Assembly (NCBI GenBank): GCA_964563295.1
Contig: CAZLWX010000097.1
Coordinates: 1-14,577 of the forward strand
Direction: 5' to 3'
Length of the DNA: 14,577 bases
Origin: Chryseosolibacter sp964563295
GTDB lineage: Bacteria > Bacteroidota > Bacteroidia > Cytophagales > Cyclobacteriaceae
In this document: positions 1 to 6,724 of the stretch, piece after piece
Layout: each line of letters starts with the position of its first letter
Position numbering within the stretch: the stretch's first letter is position 1
The notes under the pieces: model-generated
Told to the model about the DNA's origin: nothing
Database searches by the model: none
The model's input: only the letters and a program-made list of their open reading frames with translations
Made by a program: the position numbers and the translations under genes

Positions 1-318
1 GCCCAACACCGGGTCGATAGCCTATTAAATATAGTGTCGGCCCGACCGAACGATACCCTCACGATCGACGCTCTGAGCTTCCTGGCAGTCGAATATGCGC
101 GGACGGATCTGACGAAAATGCATGGCTATCTCTACCAGGCTATCGGAATCGCGCAGATAAATCACACCGCGAGGCATGTCAAATATCTACAGCCAAATGG
201 TGACAAGTTACCAGAACACCGGCCGGGTTGACAGCGCGAGAAAAGTACCTGGAGAAACTGGAACTGCTTGCCGCCGGCGCCATGGAGGTCAAAATAAGGC
301 GCTGGTTCTGGTGTTGAA
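1..318 (+). pseudogene. TPR-repeat protein remnant, frameshifted, 5' end cut by window
   Basis: Three consecutive frames each carry protein-like sequence of the helical tetratricopeptide-repeat type. Frame 1 (bases 1 to about 173) reads AQHRVDSLLNIVSARPNDTL and continues through ALSFLAVEYARTDLTKMHGY. Frame 2 (about 174-241) reads SNIYSQMVTSYQNTGRVDSA, a TPR helix pair with the usual Y...Y...G..D.A spacing. Frame 3 (243-318) reads KYLEKLELLAAGAMEVK and ends at TGA. Joined, they give the kind of TPR array found in the periplasmic part of Bacteroidota sensor kinases and similar proteins. Two shifts within 70 bases mean either gene decay or sequencing/assembly error at the scaffold end. No kinase or other effector domain follows, so the full-length identity is unknown. 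Confidence 0.5.
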
Positions 319-336
319 GTGTTCAGGTGTTGAAGT
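311..336. repeat. 8-bp tandem repeat (AACACCTG family, inverted)
   Basis: Three octamers in tandem: GTTGAAGT (313-320), GTTCAGGT (321-328) and GTTGAAGT (329-336). On the minus strand they read ACTTCAAC/ACCTGAAC, the same family as the octamers at 2990, 3562 and 10648 but in the opposite orientation. The block lies at the end of the broken TPR gene, in the spacer before the convergent permease. Confidence 0.6.
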
Positions 337-385
337 GGCTACCCTGCGCGCCTCAGCGTCGGAGATTGCCTATAACACTCCTACT

Positions 386-413
386 CCAACCCCCAATGGC
401 CAATCGCCAACCG
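386..413. repeat. 7-bp tandem repeat (CCAANNG family)
   Basis: Four heptamers in perfect register: CCAACCC, CCAATGG, CCAATCG, CCAACCG. The array ends 1 bp before the stop codon of the minus-strand permease (415-417). The same family occurs at 3109-3254 and 3527-3561. Confidence 0.65.
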
Positions 414-414
414 C

Positions 415-2787
415 CTACTCGTATTTCAACGCGTTGACCGGATTCGCCAACGCCGTTCTCACCGACTTGATCCCAATCGTCAACATCGCGATTACGGCAC
501 AGAGAAGCCCAGAGCTCAACATTACCATCGGATTAACGTCAATCCTGTAAGCGAAGTCGCTAAGCCACCCTTCGGCAAAGTACCAGGTAATGGGCATCGC
601 GATCACCGATGCGAGAATGACCAACAACAGGTATTTTCGAATGAACAGGACGGCGAGTCCCGTTACAGTAGCCCCCATCACTTTGCGCACGGCGACTTCC
701 TTCTGACGTTGGGCCATGTTGAATGAAGCGAGCGCGAACAGGCCGAGGCACGCGATGATCACCGCCAACGTCGAGGCAAACGTAATGATCGACGCGATGT
801 TTTCTTCGGTGTTGTACAGGTCATTGAAGCGATCGGAAGGGAAAAAATATTCAAAAGCTCGGTCTGGATTCAATTTGCCCCAAATTGCCGCGATTTCCTG
901 CGGGACCGAACCGCGCGTGCCGGGTTGCAGCTGCAGTGACACGTAGGGGTAGTTCGTGGCTTCGTCTTCGCCACGGTATACGTGCACAACGGGCTGGACC
1001 GCGTCTGCAACGGTGCCGTAGTTAAAGTCGCGCGTCACGCCAACGATGTCAAGGAAGCCTTCCCTGCCGGGGAATTTGAGCTTCTTTCCTACGGCGGACT
1101 TCCACCCCATGGCGCGAACCGCTGCCTCGTTTATGATCGCACCCGTTTCCAGGTCGGTCTGAGATCCTTTTATGAAGTTCCGGCCCTCAACAAACGGAAT
1201 CTTAAACACATCGAAATATTGCGCATCCACCCACGCGATTCGCCAGTCGAACGGGTCGGCAGTCTCGTTTCCCTCGGCGACAAAAAGTACATAGGAACTG
1301 GAGTAGCGACCAGGGATCCCGGATGAACGCGAGGCCAATACCACGGACGACAACTCCTCAGCTTGATTCTTGAATGCTGTGATGGTTTGGTTGGCCGCCT
1401 CCACATCGGCATACTCGCGCGGCGAGGCGCGCATAACGAGTACATTGTCTTTTTCGAAGTTGAGATCCTTTGACTTCATGTGATTCACCTGCTGCAGCAC
1501 AATGACGACGCCGCTGATGAGGAAGATGGCAATTGCAAACTGAAACGTCAGCAATGACGACCGGAGCGCCCCACCCTTCTCGCGGCCAACGGAAATTCCT
1601 TTCAATACTTTTACCGGTTGGAATCCGGAGGCGAAGAACGCTGGATACGACCCGGACATGATCCCCACGACGACGCCCAACAGTAACAACGCGATAAGCG
1701 GAGCAGGCTGCATGAGCAAGTCGAGGGAAAGCTGCATGCCAACCAGGTCTGAGAACAACGGCAACAACAGCTGAGCAAGGCCGACGCCGAAGAGCAGCGA
1801 CAAAAATGCGAGCAGCAACGACTCGGACAAAAACTGGAAGATGACTTTGCCGCGTGTGGCTCCCAGCGCTTTTCTCATCCCAACCTCTTTCATCCGGGCG
1901 AAGGATTGCGACGAAGCCAGGTTGGTGAAGTTGATGGATGCGAGCAATAGAATGCCTCCTGCAATACCGAGGAGCATCATGGCGTATTCGCGCTGGTCGG
2001 TAAATACGTCGTTATAATTCTTCATCGGCAGGAGCTTGAACGTGCCGCGTTCGGAGGGACCGACGAACCGGGTCATCAGCACCTGGAGCTTGCTTTCCAG
2101 TTCTTCCTTATCAACGCCGGGTTTTGTCAGTACGAACGTGTAGATGTATGAGCTTCCCCAGCCGGACTCGCGAAAGTACTGGATGCCGTCATGCATGGGG
2201 ACGATGGCGTTGAACCGCAGCGATGAGTTTGCCGGGATCTCCCCTATTACCCCCGTTACGACGTAGTCCGTATCAAAGAACAATCGTACCGTCTTGCCGA
2301 TGGGATCCTCGTCGCCAAAGAGCCTGGTTGCCAGGGCCTGACTGACTACGAGACTGTTGCGGGTATCAAGCGCGGTCTCTTTATTTCCCGCGACGAAGGG
2401 AAAATCAAACACATGAAAGAAGCCCGAGTCGGCCCACATAAAGTCTTCGTCGAAGGCCTTGCCTTCCACTTCCATCCACGTGTTGTTGCCGGCGATGGTC
2501 TTGCTGCCCCCGATGATTTCGGGGAACGCATTTCGGGTTTCGTCTAGCAACGGGTACCAGGTATCATAGATATCCAAAGGTCCTGTTGGCGATGGACGAT
2601 CGCGATAGAGAAAGTAGATGTTATCGATTTTACTATGGAACCGGTCGTATGTGAGCACGCTGTACACATACATCAGGATCATGATAGCCACGGCCGTGCT
2701 GCTGGCCAGTCCGAAGACGTTGATGAAGAAGTAGAATTTCTTTTTCCACAGTTGACGGATCGTCGTTAGGAAGTAGTTTCTCAGCAT
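415..2787 (-). CDS. ABC transporter permease, double FtsX / MacB_PCD type
   Basis: A 790-residue inner-membrane protein with the Bacteroidota double-FtsX layout. TM1 is at about 20-44, followed by a MacB-like periplasmic domain (about 45-265), three TMs (about 268-290, 320-345, 360-385), TM5 (about 410-433), a second periplasmic domain, and three TMs (about 664-687, 712-735, 752-773). The cytoplasmic motif EVGMRKALGA (301-310) recurs as EVAVRKVMGA (697-706), so the two halves are a duplication. The C-terminus ANPVNALKYE matches the NPVxxLxxE end of the second permease in this window. Such proteins pair with a LolD/MacB-like ATPase and work as mechanotransmission exporters or lipoprotein/peptide transporters; no ATPase gene is here and the substrate is unknown. 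The ATG at 2787 fits the usual MLRNYFxxxxRxLxxxKxYxFIN start. It stands alone and converges with the TPR remnant. Confidence 0.93.
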   Translation of the reverse strand: MLRNYFLTTIRQLWKKKFYFFINVFGLASSTAVAIMILMYVYSVLTYDRFHSKIDNIYFLYRDRPSPTGPLDIYDTWYPLLDETRNAFPEIIGGSKTIAGNNTWMEVEGKAFDEDFMWADSGFFHVFDFPFVAGNKETALDTRNSLVVSQALATRLFGDEDPIGKTVRLFFDTDYVVTGVIGEIPANSSLRFNAIVPMHDGIQYFRESGWGSSYIYTFVLTKPGVDKEELESKLQVLMTRFVGPSERGTFKLLPMKNYNDVFTDQREYAMMLLGIAGGILLLASINFTNLASSQSFARMKEVGMRKALGATRGKVIFQFLSESLLLAFLSLLFGVGLAQLLLPLFSDLVGMQLSLDLLMQPAPLIALLLLGVVVGIMSGSYPAFFASGFQPVKVLKGISVGREKGGALRSSLLTFQFAIAIFLISGVVIVLQQVNHMKSKDLNFEKDNVLVMRASPREYADVEAANQTITAFKNQAEELSSVVLASRSSGIPGRYSSSYVLFVAEGNETADPFDWRIAWVDAQYFDVFKIPFVEGRNFIKGSQTDLETGAIINEAAVRAMGWKSAVGKKLKFPGREGFLDIVGVTRDFNYGTVADAVQPVVHVYRGEDEATNYPYVSLQLQPGTRGSVPQEIAAIWGKLNPDRAFEYFFPSDRFNDLYNTEENIASIITFASTLAVIIACLGLFALASFNMAQRQKEVAVRKVMGATVTGLAVLFIRKYLLLVILASVIAMPITWYFAEGWLSDFAYRIDVNPMVMLSSGLLCAVIAMLTIGIKSVRTALANPVNALKYE

Positions 2788-2920
2788 TCCAGTGCAGTTG
2801 AGTTTGCGGGATGGTTTGCAAGTTTAGCTCCAAAATAAAGCTCGAAAAACCGCAGCGCAGCGCCTTCGGGTGAACATTTTGTTCGCGGGCGGAAAAATCT
2901 GTCCGCTTGCGGGCAGGCAG

Positions 2921-2945
2921 GTTGCAAGAGTTGCAAGTTGCAAGA
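2921..2945. repeat. GTTGCAA short repeats
   Basis: GTTGCAAGA, GTTGCAA and GTTGCAAGA follow one another directly, giving three copies of GTTGCAA spaced 9 and 7 bp apart. They lie in the 340-bp spacer upstream of the permease (2788-3126), after a G+C-rich stretch containing GTCCGCTTGCGGGCAG. I see no convincing gene in this spacer. Confidence 0.5.
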
Positions 2946-2989
2946 GTCAACGAAACCGATGGCACAACCCGAATCAAAGGCTAACCCCC

Positions 2990-3021
2990 AACACCTCAAC
3001 CCCTGAACAATTCAACACAAT
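2990..3021. repeat. 8-bp tandem repeat (AACACCTG family)
   Basis: Four octamers in register: AACACCTC (2990), AACCCCTG (2998), AACAATTC (3006), AACACAAT (3014). They share the frame AACnnnnn with the arrays at 3562 and 10648. Confidence 0.65.
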
Positions 3022-3101
3022 TACTCCCAGAGCGCGATGATGAGCGCAACGACGAATGTGCCCCGAAATTACAAATTAGCAACATCCAGGAATAGCAGAT
3101 A

Positions 3102-3254
3102 ACACCAGCCAACACCCAATAGCCAANNNNNNNNNNNNNNNNNNNNNNNNNNNNNNNNNNNNNNNNNNNNNNNNNNNNNNNNNNNNNNNNNNNNNNNNNN
3201 NNNNNNNNNNNNNNNNNNNNNNNNNNCCAACACCCAGCAGCCAAAACCCGTGGC
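3102..3254. repeat. 7-bp tandem repeat (CCAANNG family) interrupted by assembly gap
   Basis: Left of the gap: CCAACAC (3109-3115), CCAATAG (3116-3122) and CCAA (3123-3126). Right of it: CCAACAC (3227-3233), CCAGCAG (3234-3240), CCAAAAC (3241-3247) and a degenerate CCGTGGC. The same repeat on both flanks indicates that the unresolved stretch is probably a longer array of this repeat. The N count of 100 is a placeholder and says nothing of its length. Confidence 0.65.
3127..3226. other. Assembly gap (100 N)
   Basis: Exactly 100 N, the conventional scaffold gap of unknown size. It sits inside the CCAANNG heptamer array. Confidence 0.97.
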
Positions 3255-3345
3255 CAACAAACAATTTCAACAGGTGAATGGCGGAATTTACCGTCAAAGG
3301 TGCACTTACCTCTTGCCCCCCACGGGCATTAACCGGTTACCAATT

Positions 3346-3480
3346 ATGATCACGCATACCACTACCGCTCACCCTCGCTCGCGCCGTCAGCGGAACTTCA
3401 AGACGAGGTTCCGGGAGAATCTGATCATGCTGCTGGTCTTTATTTCGATTGCTCTTTGGGTGCTGGCGATTGCGTTGTGA
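3346..3480 (+). CDS. Possible small single-TM membrane protein (44 aa)
   Basis: An ATG ORF of 44 residues. The N-terminal half is polar and strongly basic (HPRSRRQRNFKTRFRE), and the C-terminal half is a continuous hydrophobic segment, MLLVFISIALWVLAIAL, running to the stop. This is the shape of a tail-anchored or single-pass small membrane protein with its basic side in the cytoplasm. No clear Shine-Dalgarno precedes the ATG, which is common in Bacteroidota, and an imperfect palindrome AACCGGTT lies 15 bases upstream. It sits between two heptamer arrays. A longer in-frame start at 3250 would begin inside the repeat and is unlikely. I do not recognise a family; it could be chance. Confidence 0.3.
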   Translation: MITHTTTAHPRSRRQRNFKTRFRENLIMLLVFISIALWVLAIAL

Positions 3481-3526
3481 AACGCTAGTCCACAACCCAG
3501 TTTTCCAACCGCTCAATAGCACCACC

Positions 3527-3561
3527 CCAACAGCCAATGGCCAAAAGCCAACAGCCAACGA
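3527..3561. repeat. 7-bp tandem repeat (CCAANNG family)
   Basis: Five heptamers in register: CCAACAG, CCAATGG, CCAAAAG, CCAACAG, CCAACGA. They lie immediately downstream of the sigma factor gene and directly abut the octamer array that follows. Confidence 0.7.
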
Positions 3562-3599
3562 AGCACCTCAACTCCTGAACATTTCAACACCCCCAACAC
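3562..3599. repeat. 8-bp tandem repeat (AACACCTG family) overlapping the sigma factor 3' end
   Basis: GCACCTC, then AACTCCTG (3570), AACATTTC (3578), AACACCCC (3586) and AACAC (3595). The array contains the stop codon (3568-3570) and about the last ten codons of the minus-strand sigma factor gene, so repeat and coding sequence overlap. Confidence 0.6.
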
Positions 3600-4164
3600 A
3601 CTGCGCCAGCTCCATTTCCCCCAGCTCGGCGTGATACAGCTCCCGGAGCCTGTTCATGATCTTGCACTTTTGATTCTTTGCCGTTTCGGGGTTCTTGTAG
3701 TTAAGGATAGCACTGATCTCGCTCATGCTTTTGCGTTCGTAATAGAACAGGCGGATCATCGTGCGCGCTGATTCCGGCAGTCGTGCGATGGCCCGCTTTG
3801 CGGCTTCGAATTCAAGTTCGTTGGTTTGCTCCATAAACCGGTCGCTGAAGTGGTCTTTGAGGCATTCTTCCATGTCGAGAGACACATTGCGATTAAGCCG
3901 CCGTTGGTTTTCATGCGCAATGTTTTTTCCGATGCCGAACAAGTAAGTCTTTATAGAGCATGCAAGGGTTTCCAGCTTGCCGGATTGAATGTTTTCCATA
4001 AACACCAGGATGGTTACCTGGTAGATGTCTTTGGCATCGTCGTCTGAGCATCGGAATTCGCGTGTGACCCACCGGATGAACTCTGTCCTGTATTGCTCAT
4101 AGACCTGTCCGAGGTATTGTTGTCCTCCTGAACGAATGCGCGCGATTAAATCCTTGTCTTTCAT
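3568..4164 (-). CDS. ECF-type RNA polymerase sigma factor (sigma-70 family)
   Basis: A 198-residue protein with sigma region 2 at about 20-90 (AKDIYQVTILVFMENI, then IKTYLFGIGKNIAHENQRR) and sigma region 4 at about 125-176 (LPESARTMIRLFYYERKSMS, then EISAILNYKNPETAKNQKCK). It belongs to the ECF group common in Bacteroidota that lacks a FecR-like anti-sigma partner, and none is encoded nearby. It would redirect RNA polymerase to a small regulon not visible here. The ATG at 4164 (MKDKDLIARIRSG) matches the usual start of these proteins; an in-frame TTG 30 bases upstream is less likely. The last ten or so residues (QCVGGVEMFRS) are encoded by the octamer repeat and are probably not ancestral. 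It is divergent from the signalling operon, with a 362-bp spacer. Confidence 0.9.
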   Translation of the reverse strand: MKDKDLIARIRSGGQQYLGQVYEQYRTEFIRWVTREFRCSDDDAKDIYQVTILVFMENIQSGKLETLACSIKTYLFGIGKNIAHENQRRLNRNVSLDMEECLKDHFSDRFMEQTNELEFEAAKRAIARLPESARTMIRLFYYERKSMSEISAILNYKNPETAKNQKCKIMNRLRELYHAELGEMELAQCVGGVEMFRS

Positions 4165-4262
4165 AGCGGGGCCGTTTTGTTTTTGTTGAGTCAAAGGTGG
4201 ACCTCGCCTTTTGTGAAATCAATGTGCTCCAGACGGAATCGGGGATGTGGAAACAGCGATAA

Positions 4263-4415
4263 ATGACACCGCTGGAAACGCTCTGGAAGACGGCGCTTAG
4301 TGAGGAAAGCGGTGAATGGGCAACGATCAACGCCTTTTCGGCATCGTCAAACGCTCAGTTGGCGCACCGTTATTTTCCCGTGACCCGCGGTGTATTGGAC
4401 GGAAATATTTCGTAG
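4263..4415 (+). CDS. Possible small hypothetical protein (50 aa)
   Basis: An ATG-to-TAG ORF of 50 codons in the spacer between the divergent sigma factor and the signalling operon. It starts MTPLETLWKTALSEESGEWA and ends TRGVLDGNIS. The composition is balanced and soluble-protein-like, with an amphipathic start, and contains neither repeat sequence nor low complexity. No clear ribosome binding site is seen. No family recognised; it could be a real small protein or the remains of a longer gene. The rest of the 4165-4526 spacer shows only a candidate promoter. Confidence 0.28.
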   Translation: MTPLETLWKTALSEESGEWATINAFSASSNAQLAHRYFPVTRGVLDGNIS

Positions 4416-4474
4416 GTTATGTCTATAATTCACTTGCTTACAGGGTGTTACCCCGTCAGTGCACTTCCTCCCTG

Positions 4475-4505
4475 TTGTGAAGCCAAACCCCGCCACCATA
4501 CTTTG
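4475..4505 (+). promoter_or_regulatory. Candidate Bacteroidota-type promoter of the signalling operon
   Basis: TTG at 4475-4477 and TACTTTG at 4499-4505 approximate the Bacteroidota -33 TTTG / -7 TAnnTTTG pattern with a 21-bp spacer. The -7 element is one base short of consensus. A start about 7 bases downstream would leave a leader of roughly 15 bases before the ATG at 4527. Weak evidence. Confidence 0.25.
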
Positions 4506-4526
4506 ACCCCATAAAACACAAACTCC

Positions 4527-5291
4527 ATGAAAACAAAATTCACAACGTTCGGCGGTGGCCTGATCACTGGGCTGCTGCTGATGCTCCTGGTGTCGGCAAC
4601 TACGCGGGATGACGATGAAGCATCGCCCCGTTCCAGGATTGATTTTCGAATGGTGCCACTTGATACGCTCTACAAGAGTGTTGCCCGGTACCGCACCAAG
4701 CACGTCGATTTAATCAGGCCCAATCTGCCCAGGGTCAGCTCTGATACAGCTGAACCCTCGAGAATGTTCATTTACGAGGTGCGTTACCTGGAAGATTTTT
4801 TCTTAACTGTCAAGTCGCTGGCTTTGGACGGTGGCTTGGATCCAAAAAAAACGGCTATCCGTTTTTACTACGGCGTTTATTGGAAAGGCCAAAAACACGC
4901 CGGTCATGACTATGGTAGTCTGCACACACTCTTTATGGTCCCGAATTATTGGAGCGAGAACGACCAGAGCTATCGGGACATTGAACTCGTTGGCCTTTCT
5001 ACAGAACTGAAAAAACTTCGAAAGCATGGACACGTCGATCCAAGCGCCGTCGAGAAGATTGTCAGTGAGCACTACTTGCAGCAAGCTTACCGTAACGATC
5101 CGAATACGGGGGTGTTTATGCTTGAAGCCTACGCCATACCATACCACGGTCCTGTGCCTTCGCTGTCGGGAAGCATTGGCTCGCCCATTCCACCTCCGGT
5201 GATGAACCAGGGACAACTCTGTCCTCCAAATTGTCCCAATGTCACGCTTCTGCAGGATATCGACCGCACGTATGACTATGATCTTCAATAA
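4527..5291 (+). CDS. Exported protein of unknown function with C-terminal CPPNCP motif
   Basis: A 254-residue protein. Residues 1-25 form an export signal: MKTK, then a hydrophobic core GGGLITGLLLMLLVSA with a possible signal-peptidase I site after VSA (24). There is no lipobox cysteine, so it is either secreted to the periplasm or anchored if uncleaved. The mature part is soluble and includes FIYEVRYLEDFFLTVKSLAL (81-100) and IRFYYGVYWKGQKHAGHDYG (111-130). A flexible Pro/Gly/Ser stretch (205-230) leads to LCPPNCPN, with cysteines 232 and 236 spaced like a disulfide or metal pair. My recollection is that Bacteroidota encode other uncharacterised proteins with a YxxxY core and an LCPPxC tail; I cannot verify homology here. 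It is the first gene of the operon, with 15 bp to the next, so it may be the ligand-side partner of the sensing unit. Function unknown. Confidence 0.8.
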   Translation: MKTKFTTFGGGLITGLLLMLLVSATTRDDDEASPRSRIDFRMVPLDTLYKSVARYRTKHVDLIRPNLPRVSSDTAEPSRMFIYEVRYLEDFFLTVKSLALDGGLDPKKTAIRFYYGVYWKGQKHAGHDYGSLHTLFMVPNYWSENDQSYRDIELVGLSTELKKLRKHGHVDPSAVEKIVSEHYLQQAYRNDPNTGVFMLEAYAIPYHGPVPSLSGSIGSPIPPPVMNQGQLCPPNCPNVTLLQDIDRTYDYDLQ

Positions 5292-5306
5292 GGAAAGAAA
5301 TCCCTT

Positions 5307-5957
5307 ATGTCGACACTGATTACCTACTTCGAAGTCGCGGCGTTTCTCACGTCTCTTATGGCCTGGCCTTACATCCGCCGAAACAAGGCGCTGCGACTTT
5401 TCCCCCTCCTGCTGTTTATCATCGTGTCGGTTGAGCTTGCGCTCACGTTCATGAAGGGATCATTCCCGTACTTCAATGCGCTCATCTATAATGTGCAGGT
5501 GCCCCTACAGCACCTGCTCTATTTATTTATTCTCCACCAGGCGATGAACAGCCCGATGTTCAGACGGGTGATCACCATTTTCATTGGTCTGTTCGTCGTT
5601 GTCGCGATTGTGTCCGCTATTTTCTTCACGGAAAAAAACCGCATCAACACAATCTCGTACTGCACGGGTTCTGTCTTTATCATTATTGGCATTCTTATTA
5701 AATTTAATGAGATGCTCCGGAACCCGACGGAATTCAATTTCCTGAGGAACCCGTTCTTCTATATCTTGTTCGCGTATTTGTTATTTAACGTCGGTACGCT
5801 CCCTTATTTTACTATGGGCAATTGGCTGTACCAAACATTCCGGCGTGAGGAGATCGTGATTGCGCTGATCAATGTCATGAGCATTTTTAACTATATCCTG
5901 TATGGCACCTACTCGATAGCGTTTGTATGGATAACCCTCAGGAAGGAATCTTATTGA
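5307..5957 (+). CDS. Seven-TM integral membrane protein of unknown function
   Basis: A 216-residue, almost wholly hydrophobic protein. Predicted spans are at about 5-22, 32-49, 60-80, 88-107, 116-134, 147-168 and 184-208, with short loops rich in Arg/Lys and a short basic tail (RKESY). No soluble catalytic domain is present. An AGGAAAG Shine-Dalgarno-like sequence overlaps the end of the preceding gene just before the ATG. Its 3' end overlaps the histidine kinase by 31 bp, so the two are probably translated together. The kinase has no sensor domain of its own, so this protein is a good candidate for its membrane sensing partner; that role is inference. A transport role cannot be excluded. Confidence 0.8.
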   Translation: MSTLITYFEVAAFLTSLMAWPYIRRNKALRLFPLLLFIIVSVELALTFMKGSFPYFNALIYNVQVPLQHLLYLFILHQAMNSPMFRRVITIFIGLFVVVAIVSAIFFTEKNRINTISYCTGSVFIIIGILIKFNEMLRNPTEFNFLRNPFFYILFAYLLFNVGTLPYFTMGNWLYQTFRREEIVIALINVMSIFNYILYGTYSIAFVWITLRKESY

Positions 5958-6724
5958 TCGCAACCACCACGGTGATGCTCATCGCCTTCGCCCTCACGGT
6001 GTTGGCCGTCATGATCATATACCGTCGACGAAAGCTACAACATGACCAGGAAATCAAATCGATGAACGAAAAATTCTCCCGTGAACTACTCGAAGCTCAG
6101 ATTGAAGTGCAGCGCCAGACCATGCAACACATCGGCACCGAGATCCACGATAACGTCGGACAACAGCTGACCCTGGCATTTCTGCGAGCCCAGGCCATCC
6201 ATGCCACGGATCCGGATGCAGAAACTCAAATTCAATCCATCGGAAAAATCATCAACGGCGCACTGGCCGACCTGCGCAACCTGTCGCGCAGCCTGACCGA
6301 TCCGAACCTGCTCGAAAAAGACATGACTCAACTCATCCAGCTGGAGTGTGCCAAGATTCGCAGCACCAAGTTGTGCGATATCAACTTCAACGGAACAGCT
6401 CCGGCCCACGATTTTTCGACGGAAGTGAAGAGCTTTGTCCTTCGCATCTTACAGGAGTTCCTTCAGAACAGCATCAAGCACTCCAAATGTACGGCAATCG
6501 AAATCGACCTTGTGAACGAAAATAATGGCGTACTCTTAAAGGCGGCCGATAACGGAATCGGGTTCGTCGAAGCCGAAAAGCAGGCCGGTATGGGCCTTGC
6601 CAGCATGCGAAAAAGAGCGACCATTATTGGCGCTGACATCACCATCGAAAGCGAGGCCCATCAGGGTACGCGCCTGAAACTCTTTGTCCCCCACTCACAA
6701 CCATCTTTCAATCATGTCACGTAG
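5927..6724 (+). CDS. Sensor histidine kinase, NarL/HisKA_3 family
   Basis: A 265-residue kinase. A single N-terminal TM (about 8-31) is followed by RRR and a coiled-coil linker (35-66). The dimerisation/phosphoacceptor helix QHIGTEIHDNVGQQL carries His74. The HATPase_c domain (about 165-255) has the N box (QEFLQNSIKHS, Asn181), G1 box DNGIGF (208-213), G2 box GMGLASMRKR (221-230) and GTRLKL near the end. It would autophosphorylate on His74 and pass the phosphate to the response regulator encoded next. There is essentially no extracytoplasmic segment and no PAS, GAF or TPR domain, so signal input must come through the membrane or from partners. The ATG lies inside the preceding gene (31-bp overlap); its stop overlaps the next gene by 11 bp. 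An in-frame TTG at 5951 would remove the overlap but shorten the TM lead-in. Confidence 0.93.
   Translation: MDNPQEGILLIATTTVMLIAFALTVLAVMIIYRRRKLQHDQEIKSMNEKFSRELLEAQIEVQRQTMQHIGTEIHDNVGQQLTLAFLRAQAIHATDPDAETQIQSIGKIINGALADLRNLSRSLTDPNLLEKDMTQLIQLECAKIRSTKLCDINFNGTAPAHDFSTEVKSFVLRILQEFLQNSIKHSKCTAIEIDLVNENNGVLLKAADNGIGFVEAEKQAGMGLASMRKRATIIGADITIESEAHQGTRLKLFVPHSQPSFNHVT

Noticed and set aside
176..550. 124-aa plus-strand ORF as a full gene
   Set aside because: Only its first ~22 residues look like TPR; the rest runs through the octamer and heptamer repeats and antisense to the permease 3' end.
982..1326. 114-aa plus-strand ORF
   Set aside because: It lies wholly antisense to the well-supported permease and its product has no domain character; it is a shadow of the permease codons.
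3021..3065. Minus-strand hydrophobic tail FRGTFVVALIIALWE before a stop
   Set aside because: There is no start codon, as a stop codon lies directly upstream in the same frame; the stretch is too short to support a gene or fragment.
4097..4330. 77-aa minus-strand ORF upstream of the sigma factor
   Set aside because: It overlaps the sigma factor N-terminus in another frame and has no coding character.
6684..6713. Upstream TTG start for the response regulator
   Set aside because: It adds ten residues with no family support, while ATG 6714 gives the standard receiver start and a short overlap with the kinase.
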